From Candidatus Gastranaerophilales bacterium (GTDB taxonomy: Bacteria; Cyanobacteriota; Vampirovibrionia; Gastranaerophilales; Gastranaerophilaceae), in contig CALVHA010000016.1 in the NCBI GenBank assembly GCA_944327255.1, forward strand, positions 1 through 57,039: a DNA stretch of 57,039 bases, read 5' to 3'. The notes beneath the pieces are model-generated. The model did no database searches. It was not told the DNA's origin and was given only the letters and a program-made list of their open reading frames with translations. Positions 8,615-17,519 of the stretch are shown here, in pieces. The stretch's first letter is position 1; each line of letters opens with the position of its first letter. The position numbers were made by a program, and so were the translations under genes.

Positions 8615-9955
8615 TTAGTTTACCTTAAAAAATTCCTTTACAAATTTTGCATCATCAGATTTTGCAAAAATAATCAAGTTATCATTCGTCCTTAATTCAG
8701 TATCACCTTTTGGAATTATAACATTATTTTTTCTTTGAATAATTCCAATAATTGCCGGCACAGGAATTGACAAATCCATAATCTTTTTACCTGAAAAATC
8801 TTCTTTCACACCAATTTCTAAGAGTTCACCCTGTCCCTGCTCAACTGTTGCCAAAATATCAACATCGTTCTCAGCCAAATCATTTTTTACCTCATTAATA
8901 GCCGAATTTTTAGGAGAAATAGCAATATCAATACCAACTTTTTCAAAAAGCGGGATATTCAAAACCTTCGAAACTCTCGAAATAACTCTCTTTACACCTA
9001 ATTGTTTAGCCAGAAGCGAACAAAGTAAATTCCTCTCGTCATTATTTGTAACACTTATAACAACATCACTTTCTCCAATAGATTCTTCATTAAGAAGCTC
9101 TAAATTGGTTCCGTCACCATTTATAATAAGCGTTTTTGATAATTCTTGAGATAAATATTCACATCGTTCATAATTAGTTTCTATAACTTTAGTTTTAATA
9201 TGCAATGCTTCCAAGTTTTTTGCAAGCATTAAACCAACATTTCCTCCGCCGATAATCGAAACAGATTTAACATATTCTTTTTCATGGAAAAAAGTCCCTG
9301 CCAGAATATCCAAAGAGTGTGCTGTTCCCATAAATATTAATTTATCATCAACCTGTAAAACAGTATCACCATTCGGAATAAATAATTCGCCGTTTCTCTT
9401 AATACCCACAATTAATGTGTCATTGGTAAATTTACAATCTTTAATCTTTTGATTAACAATAGATAAGTGTGGACTAACTTTATATTCCAAAAGTCTTGCT
9501 CGTCCATCAGCAAAATTTTCAACATCCAGAGCATGAGCAACTGTCACAATTCTAAAAATTTCCTGAGTTAAAAGTTCCTCTGGCCAGATAATATAATCAA
9601 TAAAGAAATCTCCACACAAACCGTTAGTTTTTTCAAAATACAAAGTATTCTTATACTCTTCACGGGAAACAAAACAAATAGTTCGTATACCTCCGACTTT
9701 TTTTGCGGATAAACAAGCAACGATATTAGCTTCATCAACCGGAGTACAGGCAATAAATATATCAGAATTTAATATATCAGCCTGAGAAAGCACCTTCATA
9801 TCGCAAGCATTTCCAGAAATAAAACTTATATCAAGTTTGGAAAACTCTTCACTTCTATTATCTTCTTTATCAATGATCGTAATATCATGATCTTCAAAAA
9901 ATTCTGTTGCAAGCAGGCACCCAACTTCAGTGGCACCAAAAATAATTATTTTCAT
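8615..9955 (-). CDS. trkA: Trk potassium uptake regulatory subunit TrkA
   Basis: A 446-residue soluble protein made of two tandem RCK units. Each has a Rossmann nucleotide-binding half (MKIIIFGATEVGCLLA at the N-terminus; VSIIGGGNVGLMLAK at about residue 233) followed by a TrkA_C half (VGIKRNGELFIPNGDTVL; PVPAIIGIIQRKNNVIIPKG). TrkA binds NAD(H) and nucleotides and gates the TrkH channel. The duplicated architecture is that of enterobacterial TrkA rather than single-RCK KtrA. The first motif reads GATEVG rather than GxGxxG. Confidence 0.93.
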   Translation of the reverse strand: MKIIIFGATEVGCLLATEFFEDHDITIIDKEDNRSEEFSKLDISFISGNACDMKVLSQADILNSDIFIACTPVDEANIVACLSAKKVGGIRTICFVSREEYKNTLYFEKTNGLCGDFFIDYIIWPEELLTQEIFRIVTVAHALDVENFADGRARLLEYKVSPHLSIVNQKIKDCKFTNDTLIVGIKRNGELFIPNGDTVLQVDDKLIFMGTAHSLDILAGTFFHEKEYVKSVSIIGGGNVGLMLAKNLEALHIKTKVIETNYERCEYLSQELSKTLIINGDGTNLELLNEESIGESDVVISVTNNDERNLLCSLLAKQLGVKRVISRVSKVLNIPLFEKVGIDIAISPKNSAINEVKNDLAENDVDILATVEQGQGELLEIGVKEDFSGKKIMDLSIPVPAIIGIIQRKNNVIIPKGDTELRTNDNLIIFAKSDDAKFVKEFFKVN

Positions 9956-9976
9956 AAATTAATCTCTTTCAATAAC

Positions 9977-10246
9977 CTATCCTACCATTATCAATATAGC
10001 AATTATAATATTTTGTATAACCCAAAGAGCAATAAGAGCAACCATTGGAGAAATATCTAACATGCCTATTGGCGGAATAATCCTTCTAAAAATATTAAGG
10101 TAAGAATCCGTAATCTGCCTTAAAATAAAATAAGGTTGTTTACTCCAATCTATATTGGGAACAAAACTTAAAAAACATCTGATAAGAATAACTAAATAGA
10201 ATAACGAAAAAAGACTATTAATACCACTGATTAAAGGTTTTATCAT
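9977..10246 (-). CDS. YggT-family membrane protein
   Basis: An 89-residue protein with two hydrophobic segments flanking the family core (LIRCFLSFVPNIDW...FRRIIPPIGMLDISPMVAL). YggT/YlmG proteins are small inner-membrane proteins; in cyanobacteria and plastids they affect division and nucleoid distribution, and elsewhere the role is unclear. It sits 12 bases after mtnP and 21 bases before trkA, within the operon. Confidence 0.85.
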   Translation of the reverse strand: MIKPLISGINSLFSLFYLVILIRCFLSFVPNIDWSKQPYFILRQITDSYLNIFRRIIPPIGMLDISPMVALIALWVIQNIIIAILIMVG

Positions 10247-10258
10247 AATTTTTAATTC

Positions 10259-11062
10259 CTATAGTTGTGAATTTTTCTTCGTGTTCGCACAATCACATTT
10301 ATTTCTTTCAAGAGGAATATTTTCAATCATCTTGAACAAGAGACTTTTTAAGTTTTCAACATTTGAATTAAATACTTGAATAACTTCATGATGAGAGACT
10401 GGAGGCACATCACCAACCAATCCTGCATCATAGTCAGTAACAAGTGTAATATTTAAAGGACACATATCCAATTCCTTAACCAGATAATTTTCAGGGAAAG
10501 CCGACATATTTATAACAGACCATCCCTGATTAGTAAAGAATTTTGACTCGGCCTTAGTTGAAAATCTAGGACCGTTAATAACAACAATTGTACCAGTTTC
10601 ATGAACACGAATTCCAAGATTTTTTGCAGTATCAATAGCCAAATTTCTTAATTCTGGACAATAAGTTTCAGCAGCAGAAGGATGAGTAACAACAGGCCCT
10701 TCAAAGAAGGTTGACTTTCTTCCATCTGTCCAATCAACAAACTGATCACAAATTACAAAATCACCAGGCTTAATATCTTTTTGCAAACTACCTGATGCAC
10801 AAGGAGAAATAACTCTTTCTACGCCTATAGACTTCATAGCCCAAACATTAGCTCTGTAATTAATCATATGAGGTAATAATGTATGATTTCTGCCATGACG
10901 TGGCATAAATGCAACTTTGTGAGGCCCGATTTGCCCTAAAAAGATGTTATCACTAGGCATCCCATATGGAGTTTCAACTTTTATTTCTTCAATATTATCA
11001 AGAAATTTATAAAATCCAGAGCCACCAAACACACCGATTGTTGCTAATTTTTTATCAGACAT
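10259..11062 (-). CDS. mtnP: S-methyl-5'-thioadenosine phosphorylase
   Basis: A 267-residue purine nucleoside phosphorylase family 2 enzyme that cleaves 5'-methylthioadenosine with phosphate, feeding methionine salvage. Visible features: the phosphate loop GVFGGSGFY, RHGRNHTLLPHMINYRANVW, and the base-binding region INMSAFPE...VTDYDAG, whose TDYD aspartates are those expected for 6-amino purines (MTA/adenosine) rather than guanosine or inosine. The Cys-rich tail NKCDCANTKK is unusual. It is first in the trk operon and has an SD AAGGAG plus a good promoter (11090-11118). Confidence 0.9.
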   Translation of the reverse strand: MSDKKLATIGVFGGSGFYKFLDNIEEIKVETPYGMPSDNIFLGQIGPHKVAFMPRHGRNHTLLPHMINYRANVWAMKSIGVERVISPCASGSLQKDIKPGDFVICDQFVDWTDGRKSTFFEGPVVTHPSAAETYCPELRNLAIDTAKNLGIRVHETGTIVVINGPRFSTKAESKFFTNQGWSVINMSAFPENYLVKELDMCPLNITLVTDYDAGLVGDVPPVSHHEVIQVFNSNVENLKSLLFKMIENIPLERNKCDCANTKKNSQL

Positions 11063-11089
11063 AATTTTCTCCTTATTATATATATTGGA

Positions 11090-11118
11090 ATACTATCAGA
11101 AACAAAAAGTTTATGCAA
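11090..11118 (-). promoter_or_regulatory. Sigma-70 promoter of the mtnP-yggT-trkA-trkH operon
   Basis: On the minus strand TTGCAT (11113-11118) and TAGTAT (11090-11095) have a 17-base spacer and lie about 28 bases upstream of the mtnP ATG. Confidence 0.7.
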
Positions 11119-11394
11119 ATTTAACAAAACTACAAAAAATCTAAAAATAAAAACAAGAATTTATTGTAAGAATAACACTAAAAATAATATTTTTACAATT
11201 CTGGAAAAGCTTGTGTTACAAGAGTTTTACTAAAACAATTCTCGAGAATTTTTCAATTAAGGGTTGAAATTTAAAATTTTTGTAATACGATGTAAGTATA
11301 AATTTCATTCTTGAAAGTTAAAACTTGACAAACAAACAGAGAGATAGCGCACTTGCTTTCAAGGATTTTCAATTTACAACTAGAGGATTACATT
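11119..11394. other. AT-rich intergenic region with a 14-bp palindrome
   Basis: About 275 bases without a gene between divergent mtnP and the lytic transglycosylase. It contains a perfect 14-bp palindrome, AATTCTCGAGAATT (11237-11250), and a shorter inverted repeat CTTGT-GTT-ACAAG just before it. TTGACA occurs at 11325-11330, but no matching -10 box stands at 16-18 bases, so the plus-strand promoter is unclear. Confidence 0.6.
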
Positions 11395-12045
11395 TTGAAA
11401 AAACTATTACTTTTCACTATTACGCTAGTGTTATTATGTGTTGCGCCAGCACAGGCAACAGACGTAAATAAGGTAAAAGCGGCAATTGTGAAACACGCAC
11501 TTGAAATGGGAGTAGATCCTGCAATTGCGTTGAGTATTGCCAGAACAGAATCCGGATTTAGCCATAATGCACGAAGCAGTCATGGTGCAGTAGGGGTATT
11601 TCAATTAATGCCTTCAACAGCAAAAAGAATGGGGCTTAATGCTTATTCACTAAACGACAACATCAAAGGCGGGATAATGTATTACAAATCCATGTATAAG
11701 ATGTTTGGCTCTGTGGAATTAGCACTTGCAGCATATAATGCAGGACCAGGCAATGTAAAAAGATACAAAGCCGTTCCTCCGTTCGCTGAAACAAAACGTT
11801 TTGTTAGCAAGATCATGAAAGATTACCATTATTACAAGGCAAATCCAGATCCTGCGATGATTAAAGCAGTTGCCGCTGCTAAAAAACCGGTTCAAACTAC
11901 TCCAGTTGCGGTACAACAAAAACCAAAAATTCCTGCAGCGACTTTAGAGGTAGTTAAAGCCAAAGATATTAATGCTGTAAAGGTTGAGGTTGTTGATGAA
12001 ACACCTATCGATTTAGAAATAGAAGCAACTTCACTTGCTATATAA
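11395..12045 (+). CDS. Secreted SLT-type lytic transglycosylase
   Basis: The start is taken as TTG 11395, giving MKKLLLFTITLVLLCVAPAQA as signal peptide; the SD AGAGGA (11382-11387) lies 7 bases before it, while an upstream TTG at 11353 would spoil the signal peptide. The SLT (goose-lysozyme-like) domain is complete: ALSIARTESGF with the catalytic Glu, GAVGVFQLMPSTAKRMG, and LALAAYNAGPGNVKRY. It cleaves the MurNAc-GlcNAc bond of peptidoglycan with 1,6-anhydro ring formation. A Pro/Lys/Val-rich tail of about 60 residues follows and may be a linker or wall-contacting region. An intrinsic terminator follows. Confidence 0.88.
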   Translation: MKKLLLFTITLVLLCVAPAQATDVNKVKAAIVKHALEMGVDPAIALSIARTESGFSHNARSSHGAVGVFQLMPSTAKRMGLNAYSLNDNIKGGIMYYKSMYKMFGSVELALAAYNAGPGNVKRYKAVPPFAETKRFVSKIMKDYHYYKANPDPAMIKAVAAAKKPVQTTPVAVQQKPKIPAATLEVVKAKDINAVKVEVVDETPIDLEIEATSLAI

Positions 12046-12065
12046 TTTCTAAATTAAAAAAAGAC

Positions 12066-12099
12066 TAAAAGACTCCTTTTAATTAGAGGAGTCTTTTTT
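12066..12099 (+). terminator. Rho-independent terminator
   Basis: AAAAGACTCCT pairs with AGGAGTCTTTT and is followed by T residues. It ends the transglycosylase gene and may also serve prfB on the other strand. Confidence 0.85.
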
Positions 12100-12119
12100 A
12101 TCTCAAGAATTAGTTATAT

Positions 12120-13212
12120 TTATTCTTTAATATTAGATTTTAAATAAGCCTCAATAAAACCGTCAAGCTCCCCATCCATTACAGAATCTACATTTCCAAC
12201 CTCAAAACCTGTTCTGTGATCTTTCACCATCTTATATGGATGAAATACGTAGGAACGAATTTGTGAACCAAAATTTATATCAAAAGTTTCGCCTTTAAGC
12301 TCAGCCAATTTTTTATCATATTCGGCCTGTTTTATCGCCAACAACTTGGACGCCAAAATCTGCATTGCATTTTCTTTATTTTGCAATTGTGAACGTTCCT
12401 GCTGACACTTAACTACAATTCCAGTCGGTTTATGCAAAATTCTTACGGCAGTTTCAACTTTATTAACATTTTGGCCTCCTGCTCCACCAGAACGCATTGT
12501 ATCAATTTCCAATTCTTCAGGAGGAATCACTATACTTTTTTCAAAATTTTCTATAATAGGAGAAACTTCAACAGAGGCAAAGCTTGTTTGTCTCTTTCCA
12601 TTTGCGTTGAAAGGTGAAATTCTTACGAGTCTATGTACTCCGCGTTCTGCTTTCGCATAACCAAATGAATATTTACCAGAAATCTTAATTGTTGCAGATT
12701 TAATACCTGCCTCATCCCCATCCAGTTTATCAAGCAATTCTACTTTCCATTTATGATATTCCGCCCAGCGCATATACATACGCAAAAGTAAACTTGCCCA
12801 ATCTTGAGCATCGGTTCCACCCGCACCGGCATTTATTGTTAAAATAGCATCAGCCGAATCATATTCTCCGCTTAACATTAAACGCACTTCAAAACTGTCA
12901 ATTTCTTTAAGCATTTTTTTGCACTGCTCGAAACTTTCGGACATTAATTCAGAATCTTGAATTTCCAACGAGACACAAGCATCATCTAAAAGATTTTGCC
13001 AACCTTCACATAAAGAAATATTTTCCTTAACCTCTTTTATTTCAGCACCAAGTTTAGAGACTTTTTCTTTATTGCTCCAAACATCAGGTGCCTGCATTTG
13101 TGCTTCTAAAACTGACAATTTATCATGCAGTCCGTCAAAGTCAAAGACACTCCTTTATACTTTTAAGTCTCGGATGTAAATTATTAATAAGTTGTTTTAA
13201 TTCTGTTTCCAT
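12120..13212 (-). CDS. prfB: Peptide chain release factor 2 (programmed +1 frameshift)
   Basis: RF2 ends translation at UGA and UAA. The coding sequence is in two frames: an ATG at 13212 opens 23 codons ([20 protein letters not shown]...) ending at TGA 13141-13143. A +1 shift continues in the frame ending at 12120, giving about 363 residues. The tripeptide anticodon SPF (RISPFNANG) and the GGQ motif ([13 protein letters not shown]) identify RF2 and its catalytic loop. Without the shift the protein would lack its N-terminus. High RF2 would terminate at its own UGA, so the gene is expected to be autoregulated. Confidence 0.95.
13140..13155 (-). promoter_or_regulatory. prfB programmed frameshift signal
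   Basis: The minus strand reads AAGGAGTGTCTTTGAC: an internal SD-like AGGAG three bases before the slippery CTT, then the in-frame UGA followed by C. This is the same arrangement as E. coli prfB (AGGGGGTATCTTTGAC). Confidence 0.95.
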
Positions 13213-13236
13213 AACTTCAGTTTATAACAAATAAAT

Positions 13237-14790
13237 TTAATCAACAACCTTAATTCTTCCGTCATCAACAATATCAACAGGGACCTTAGAAGCTCGTATT
13301 TTCTGCTCTATACAGTCATTCAAATCCCACGTATATTTTTCAACAGCCTGATCATATTTATTAAGCATTGTCAACTCATCATTTCCACTTGCATAATAAT
13401 CATTAATAGCAACCGAATAAATCTTATCGGCTCTCGGATTATTTACATCAATAACTTCTTCATGGCCATCTTTGGTGACAAATTTCATATCATACACCAG
13501 ACCATTTTTAGAAACAGTATATTTCAAACCTGATACACACATTATACCTGGTTTATTATTTCTGTTAACAAAAGATTTTGCACAAAATTTAATGGCATCG
13601 ACTATTTCTTTTTCTGTATAATTAATTTTAACAATTTTATTTTTGAACGGAGATATTTCACTTATAGTTCTGGTATCAATGTTACCCTTTTCAACATAAC
13701 CTCTAATATTGGTAGATACAACAAGCGCAATATCTGCCCCGCTTCTCTCTCTTATAGCATCTAAACCATAATATGCAAGCGGATTTGGATCAGTAAGATC
13801 ATTTTTTAATAAAGGAGGCGCAGTGTTAATTCTTCCGACAATCTCCGATTTCCCGAGTATTTGCTCAAAAACATATCTAGCTATAGGGTTTCTTGAAAAC
13901 ATTCTGGTTGTTCCAACATTATTTTGAGCCTTTTTAATAATGCCATCTTTATCAAATTCAAGATTTAACACTCCGAAATTCTTCCCGTCACGCCCGGCTT
14001 GTGTAATAATAACAGGTTCTCCTGATTTTGACATAAACAGATTTACATTATCTTTGACACCGGTAATCAAGTCATGAGAATGCCCACCAAGAATTACATC
14101 AACACCATCCGTTTCTTTTGCAATTTTTATATCATAACCGTAACCGCTGTGTGAAAGAAGTATAATTTTATTTACTCCCTGTTTCTTTAGTTTATCAACT
14201 TCTATCTGAATATCCTTAATAGTTTCATCTATATTTGCCGGATCTAACTGCTGATCCTGAAAAACTTTTCCGTACTTCACACGTGAAATCAAATCTGTAG
14301 GTAGAACACCTATAATTCCATATCTATTTCCATTCGCTTCCTCTATATAAGATTTTTCAATATGCCCCGCTATTTTACAATCAGGAGAGGTCTTCATATT
14401 ACAAGCCAGAAGTTTATATTTTATATTTTTTAAAAGCTCCATAAAATCATTTGATTTCATATCGCATTCATGGTTTCCTACGGCAGAGGCTGTAATTCCA
14501 ATAAATTTCAAAAAATTAACAGCAATCTGATTTACTTTTTTATCTTCCCCTAACATAATATCGCCAGAAGCAAGTTTCAGTTTATCAGTAGGAACAGAAG
14601 GAACAAAGCTGTCAAATTCATTTGAAGCAGTAATCGTTCTTTCCATATTAATAGCTTTTCCGTGATAGTCATTAACATAAAAAATGCTTGTACGGGTATC
14701 TCCCGCCAAGCTATCCGATCCAAAGCTGTTATGGCTTTTATACTTATTATATATTAAATTTGTGGTTTCCATCGTGATAGGACTTATCAT
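13237..14790 (-). CDS. 5'-nucleotidase/UshA-type metallophosphatase
   Basis: A 517-residue protein with an N-terminal calcineurin-like metallophosphatase domain and a C-terminal 5'-nucleotidase domain. Metal-site motifs in order: FYVNDYHG, SGDIMLGE, VGNHECD, LLSHSGYG and GGHSHD. The C-terminal half has SGADIALV and NDYYASGND, as in substrate-binding domains of this family. Such enzymes hydrolyse nucleotides or nucleotide sugars, normally in the periplasm. Here no signal peptide is visible; the N-terminus MISPITMETTNLIYNKYKS is polar and precedes the fold by about 30 residues. It is 24 bases upstream of prfB on the same strand. Confidence 0.85.
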   Translation of the reverse strand: MISPITMETTNLIYNKYKSHNSFGSDSLAGDTRTSIFYVNDYHGKAINMERTITASNEFDSFVPSVPTDKLKLASGDIMLGEDKKVNQIAVNFLKFIGITASAVGNHECDMKSNDFMELLKNIKYKLLACNMKTSPDCKIAGHIEKSYIEEANGNRYGIIGVLPTDLISRVKYGKVFQDQQLDPANIDETIKDIQIEVDKLKKQGVNKIILLSHSGYGYDIKIAKETDGVDVILGGHSHDLITGVKDNVNLFMSKSGEPVIITQAGRDGKNFGVLNLEFDKDGIIKKAQNNVGTTRMFSRNPIARYVFEQILGKSEIVGRINTAPPLLKNDLTDPNPLAYYGLDAIRERSGADIALVVSTNIRGYVEKGNIDTRTISEISPFKNKIVKINYTEKEIVDAIKFCAKSFVNRNNKPGIMCVSGLKYTVSKNGLVYDMKFVTKDGHEEVIDVNNPRADKIYSVAINDYYASGNDELTMLNKYDQAVEKYTWDLNDCIEQKIRASKVPVDIVDDGRIKVVD

Positions 14791-14898
14791 TTTTAGGTTC
14801 CCTCTACAGTTAACCCCCTAAATTTATTTTTTTGCTAGTCATGTTTTCCGATTTTTACAAAATTTAACAATATTTAAACAGAGGAACAGACTTTGTTG

Positions 14899-14904
14899 TA
14901 TAAT
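14899..14904 (+). promoter_or_regulatory. -10 box of a predicted leaderless mnmG transcript
   Basis: TATAAT ending 6 bases before ATG 14911. A weak -35 TAAACA (14875-14880) stands 18 bases upstream. Confidence 0.55.
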
Positions 14905-14910
14905 ACGATT

Positions 14911-16797
14911 ATGAATTACCTCAATAATAAATATGATGTCATAGTAGTTGGAGCGGGACACGCCGGATGTGAAGCAGCATTATCATGTGCACGACTAGGA
15001 TTAAAAGTTTTGCTTGCGACTTTAAATATTGATAATATTGCCCTCCAACCTTGTAATCCAGCAATCGGAGGACCGGCAAAATCTACACTTGTAAGAGAAA
15101 TTGCGGCTTTAGGCGGAGAAATGGGAGAGGCTGCTGACGCTACATACATTCAGATGAAGATGCTTAATTCTTCAAAAGGACCTGCCGTCAGAGCATTGCG
15201 TGCTCAATCTGATAAAAAAGAATATTCCGATTATATGCGTCATTTGCTTGAAAAAACAAATAATATCTATCTTAGACAAGCCTGCATTACTGATTTAATA
15301 GTAAAAGATGGGGAAATCACTGGAGCTGTCGATGAATTCGGAATTGAATATTCTGTTCGGGCAGCTGTTCTTACAACCGGCACATCTCTTGCAGGGAAAA
15401 TATTTGTCGGATTAAAATCTTACAGTGCAGGAAGACTAGGAGAACAAGCTGCAATCGGACTGTCGGATTCTTTGAGAAAACTTGGAATTAATTTAAAAAA
15501 ACTTAAAACCGGGACACCACCACGTGTTGATAGCAGAACTATTGACTATTCCAAAATGGAAATTCAACCGGGAGATGAAGTGTTAAATTTCTATTCGTTT
15601 AAGCCAAATCGTCCCGTAAGAAAACAATATCCATGCTATTTAACAAGAACTAATGAAGAAACTCATAATATTATCCGTGCAAATCTTGATAAATCTCCTA
15701 TGTTTCAAGGGCTTATTCAAGGGGTTGGTCCAAGATATTGCCCTTCGATAGAAGATAAGGTCGTTAGATTTCATGAAAACCCTTCTCACCATATTTTTAT
15801 TGAACCGGAAGGTTTAGGTACTTATGAAGTTTATATTCAAGGATTTTCCAGCAGTCTTCCTGCTGATGTTCAAATTAAAATGTTAAGAACTCTACCGGGA
15901 CTTGAAAAAGCTCATGTCATAAAGCCTGCTTATGCTGTCGAATATGATTACGTTCCTGCAATACAGACCACACATTCATTAATGTCAAAACAGGTTAAAG
16001 GATTGTTCTTTGCAGGCCAAATTAACGGAACAAGCGGTTATGAGGAAGCTGCAGCGCAAGGATTGATTGCAGGAATTAATGCATTTAATTATCTGAATCA
16101 CTCTGAAATGCTTGAACTATCAAGAAGCTCTTCTTATATCGGAACTCTTATTGATGATCTTGTGACAAAAGATATTCAGGATCCATATAGAATGCTGACA
16201 TCCCGTTCTGAATATCGATTACTCCTAAGACAAGACAACGCCGACGAAAGATTAACTCCAATTGGACATAAAATCGGACTTGTTGACGAAGCACAGTTTA
16301 ATATTTTCAAAATAAAACAAGAAAATATTGCAAAAGAAATTGCAAGACTTAAAGAAGAAAAAGTTCCTGCAAATGATGACACAAATAGTATTCTTGCCAA
16401 ATACGGTGAACATATCGACAGAGGAATGAAGCTTGCAGAGCTTCTAAAACGTCCAAATATTACTTATAATATAATAAAAGAACTTCACCCACAAACTCAA
16501 AAATTAAATATTTCAAGAGATGTCTATGAACAAGCTGAAGTCATGATAAAATATGACGGATATCTAAAAAGACAAGAATTTCAGGTTGAACAGGCTGGGA
16601 AACTGGATAAATTTAAAATTCCAGAAAATATCGATTACATGTCTATTGAACATATCTCATCAGAAACTAAAGAAAAATTAAACAAAATAAGACCGAAAAC
16701 ATTAGCCCAAGCTTCCCGCATCGGAGGGGTAAAACCTGCTGATATTTCAGTATTAATGGTAATACTTGAAAAACATCAATTTGCAATAAAAAATTAA
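14911..16797 (+). CDS. mnmG: tRNA uridine-5-carboxymethylaminomethyl modification enzyme MnmG (GidA)
   Basis: A 628-residue FAD-dependent enzyme that, with MnmE, installs the (carboxymethyl)aminomethyl group at wobble U34. The FAD-binding GAGHAGCEAAL is at residues 12-22; GTPPRVD, ALQPCNPAIGGPAKS and the C-terminal helical domain ending RIGGVKPADISVLMV are typical. The start chosen is ATG 14911. A TATAAT box (14899-14904) ends only 6 bases before it and there is no SD at the right distance, so the mRNA is probably leaderless; the open frame upstream (TTG 14893) overlaps the promoter. mnmE is not in the window; mnmA (29626) modifies the same uridine. Confidence 0.95.
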   Translation: MNYLNNKYDVIVVGAGHAGCEAALSCARLGLKVLLATLNIDNIALQPCNPAIGGPAKSTLVREIAALGGEMGEAADATYIQMKMLNSSKGPAVRALRAQSDKKEYSDYMRHLLEKTNNIYLRQACITDLIVKDGEITGAVDEFGIEYSVRAAVLTTGTSLAGKIFVGLKSYSAGRLGEQAAIGLSDSLRKLGINLKKLKTGTPPRVDSRTIDYSKMEIQPGDEVLNFYSFKPNRPVRKQYPCYLTRTNEETHNIIRANLDKSPMFQGLIQGVGPRYCPSIEDKVVRFHENPSHHIFIEPEGLGTYEVYIQGFSSSLPADVQIKMLRTLPGLEKAHVIKPAYAVEYDYVPAIQTTHSLMSKQVKGLFFAGQINGTSGYEEAAAQGLIAGINAFNYLNHSEMLELSRSSSYIGTLIDDLVTKDIQDPYRMLTSRSEYRLLLRQDNADERLTPIGHKIGLVDEAQFNIFKIKQENIAKEIARLKEEKVPANDDTNSILAKYGEHIDRGMKLAELLKRPNITYNIIKELHPQTQKLNISRDVYEQAEVMIKYDGYLKRQEFQVEQAGKLDKFKIPENIDYMSIEHISSETKEKLNKIRPKTLAQASRIGGVKPADISVLMVILEKHQFAIKN

Positions 16798-16799
16798 GC

Positions 16800-16828
16800 T
16801 TGCAAAAAAAATATGTTTATTGTAAATT
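16800..16828 (+). promoter_or_regulatory. Probable promoter of tRNA-Gly
   Basis: TTGCAA (16800-16805), 17-base spacer, TAAATT (16823-16828). The box ends 25 bases before the tRNA. Confidence 0.5.
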
Positions 16829-16853
16829 AAGTCTTGTCAATAAAATAACTTAA

Positions 16854-16926
16854 GCGGAAGTAGCTCAGTTGGTAGAGCATCTGCCTTCCAAGCAGATTGT
16901 CGCGAGTTCGAGTCTCGTCTTCCGCT
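16854..16926 (+). tRNA. tRNA-Gly (TCC anticodon)
   Basis: Acceptor GCGGAAG/CTTCCGC, D arm GCTC...GAGC, anticodon stem TCTGC/GCAGA around CTTCCAA (anticodon TCC), T arm GCGAG-TTCGAGT-CTCGT, discriminator T as is usual for tRNA-Gly. CCA is not encoded. The run TTTTT directly after it lacks its own hairpin. Confidence 0.95.
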
Positions 16927-16957
16927 TTTTATTGTTATAATAAAAATAGGAGTTAAT

Positions 16958-17500
16958 ATGAAAAAGAAAATTTTAATTATTTTGTTTCTGCTTATATTGT
17001 TTATTCTTATTGCAATACCTACATTCTTATATCTTGACTTCAAAAACTCTCCTAAATATACATTGTACCAATTATATGTAGCAACACAAAATAATAATGC
17101 AGAGCTTGGCATGAAGTATTTTAATGTCGAGAAAATTGTCGACAACTTCATTGCCGTAAACGTAGCAAAAGATTTCGAAGAAGATAATCCTTATGCAGCA
17201 TTTGGAGCAGCAATAGCTCAGGCTATAAAACCAGCAATGGTTGAAAAAATTAGAAAAGATTTGGAAACATCTTTTAATTCTCCTCAAGAAAATACCGTTA
17301 AAGAAAATCAATTTAAATTAATGTGGATTGCTTTCAGAAACATCCCTATAAGTGATGATATTAAATCCCAGACCTACAAACAAATTGAGAAAAATAAATA
17401 CACACTTACTCAATGTTTCAAAAGTTCAGACAAATGTAATTCTGAAACTTTCGAAAAAATCGATGGTAAATGGATAATTACAGCAATGGATCTGAATTAA
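16958..17500 (+). CDS. DUF2939-like membrane-anchored protein
   Basis: A 180-residue protein with one long N-terminal hydrophobic segment (residues 4-27) and a soluble domain outside the membrane. The opening SPKYTLYQLYVATQNNNAEL followed by YFNVEKIVDNFI resembles DUF2939 proteins (SPxxxLYQL...), and the end EKIDGKWIITAMDLN fits a small alpha/beta fold. Two cysteines (CFKSSDKC) near the C-terminus could form a disulfide. The function is unknown. The SD TAGGAG precedes the ATG, and the mscS-type gene follows after 19 bases. Confidence 0.65.
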   Translation: MKKKILIILFLLILFILIAIPTFLYLDFKNSPKYTLYQLYVATQNNNAELGMKYFNVEKIVDNFIAVNVAKDFEEDNPYAAFGAAIAQAIKPAMVEKIRKDLETSFNSPQENTVKENQFKLMWIAFRNIPISDDIKSQTYKQIEKNKYTLTQCFKSSDKCNSETFEKIDGKWIITAMDLN

Positions 17501-17519
17501 TTAATCAAAGGGACTACAT

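Noticed and set aside
11353..11394. Upstream TTG start for the lytic transglycosylase
   Set aside because: It would place 14 polar residues before a perfect signal peptide; the SD AGAGGA points to TTG 11395.
12432..12617. Plus-strand 61-residue frame within prfB
   Set aside because: Shadow of conserved prfB coding sequence.
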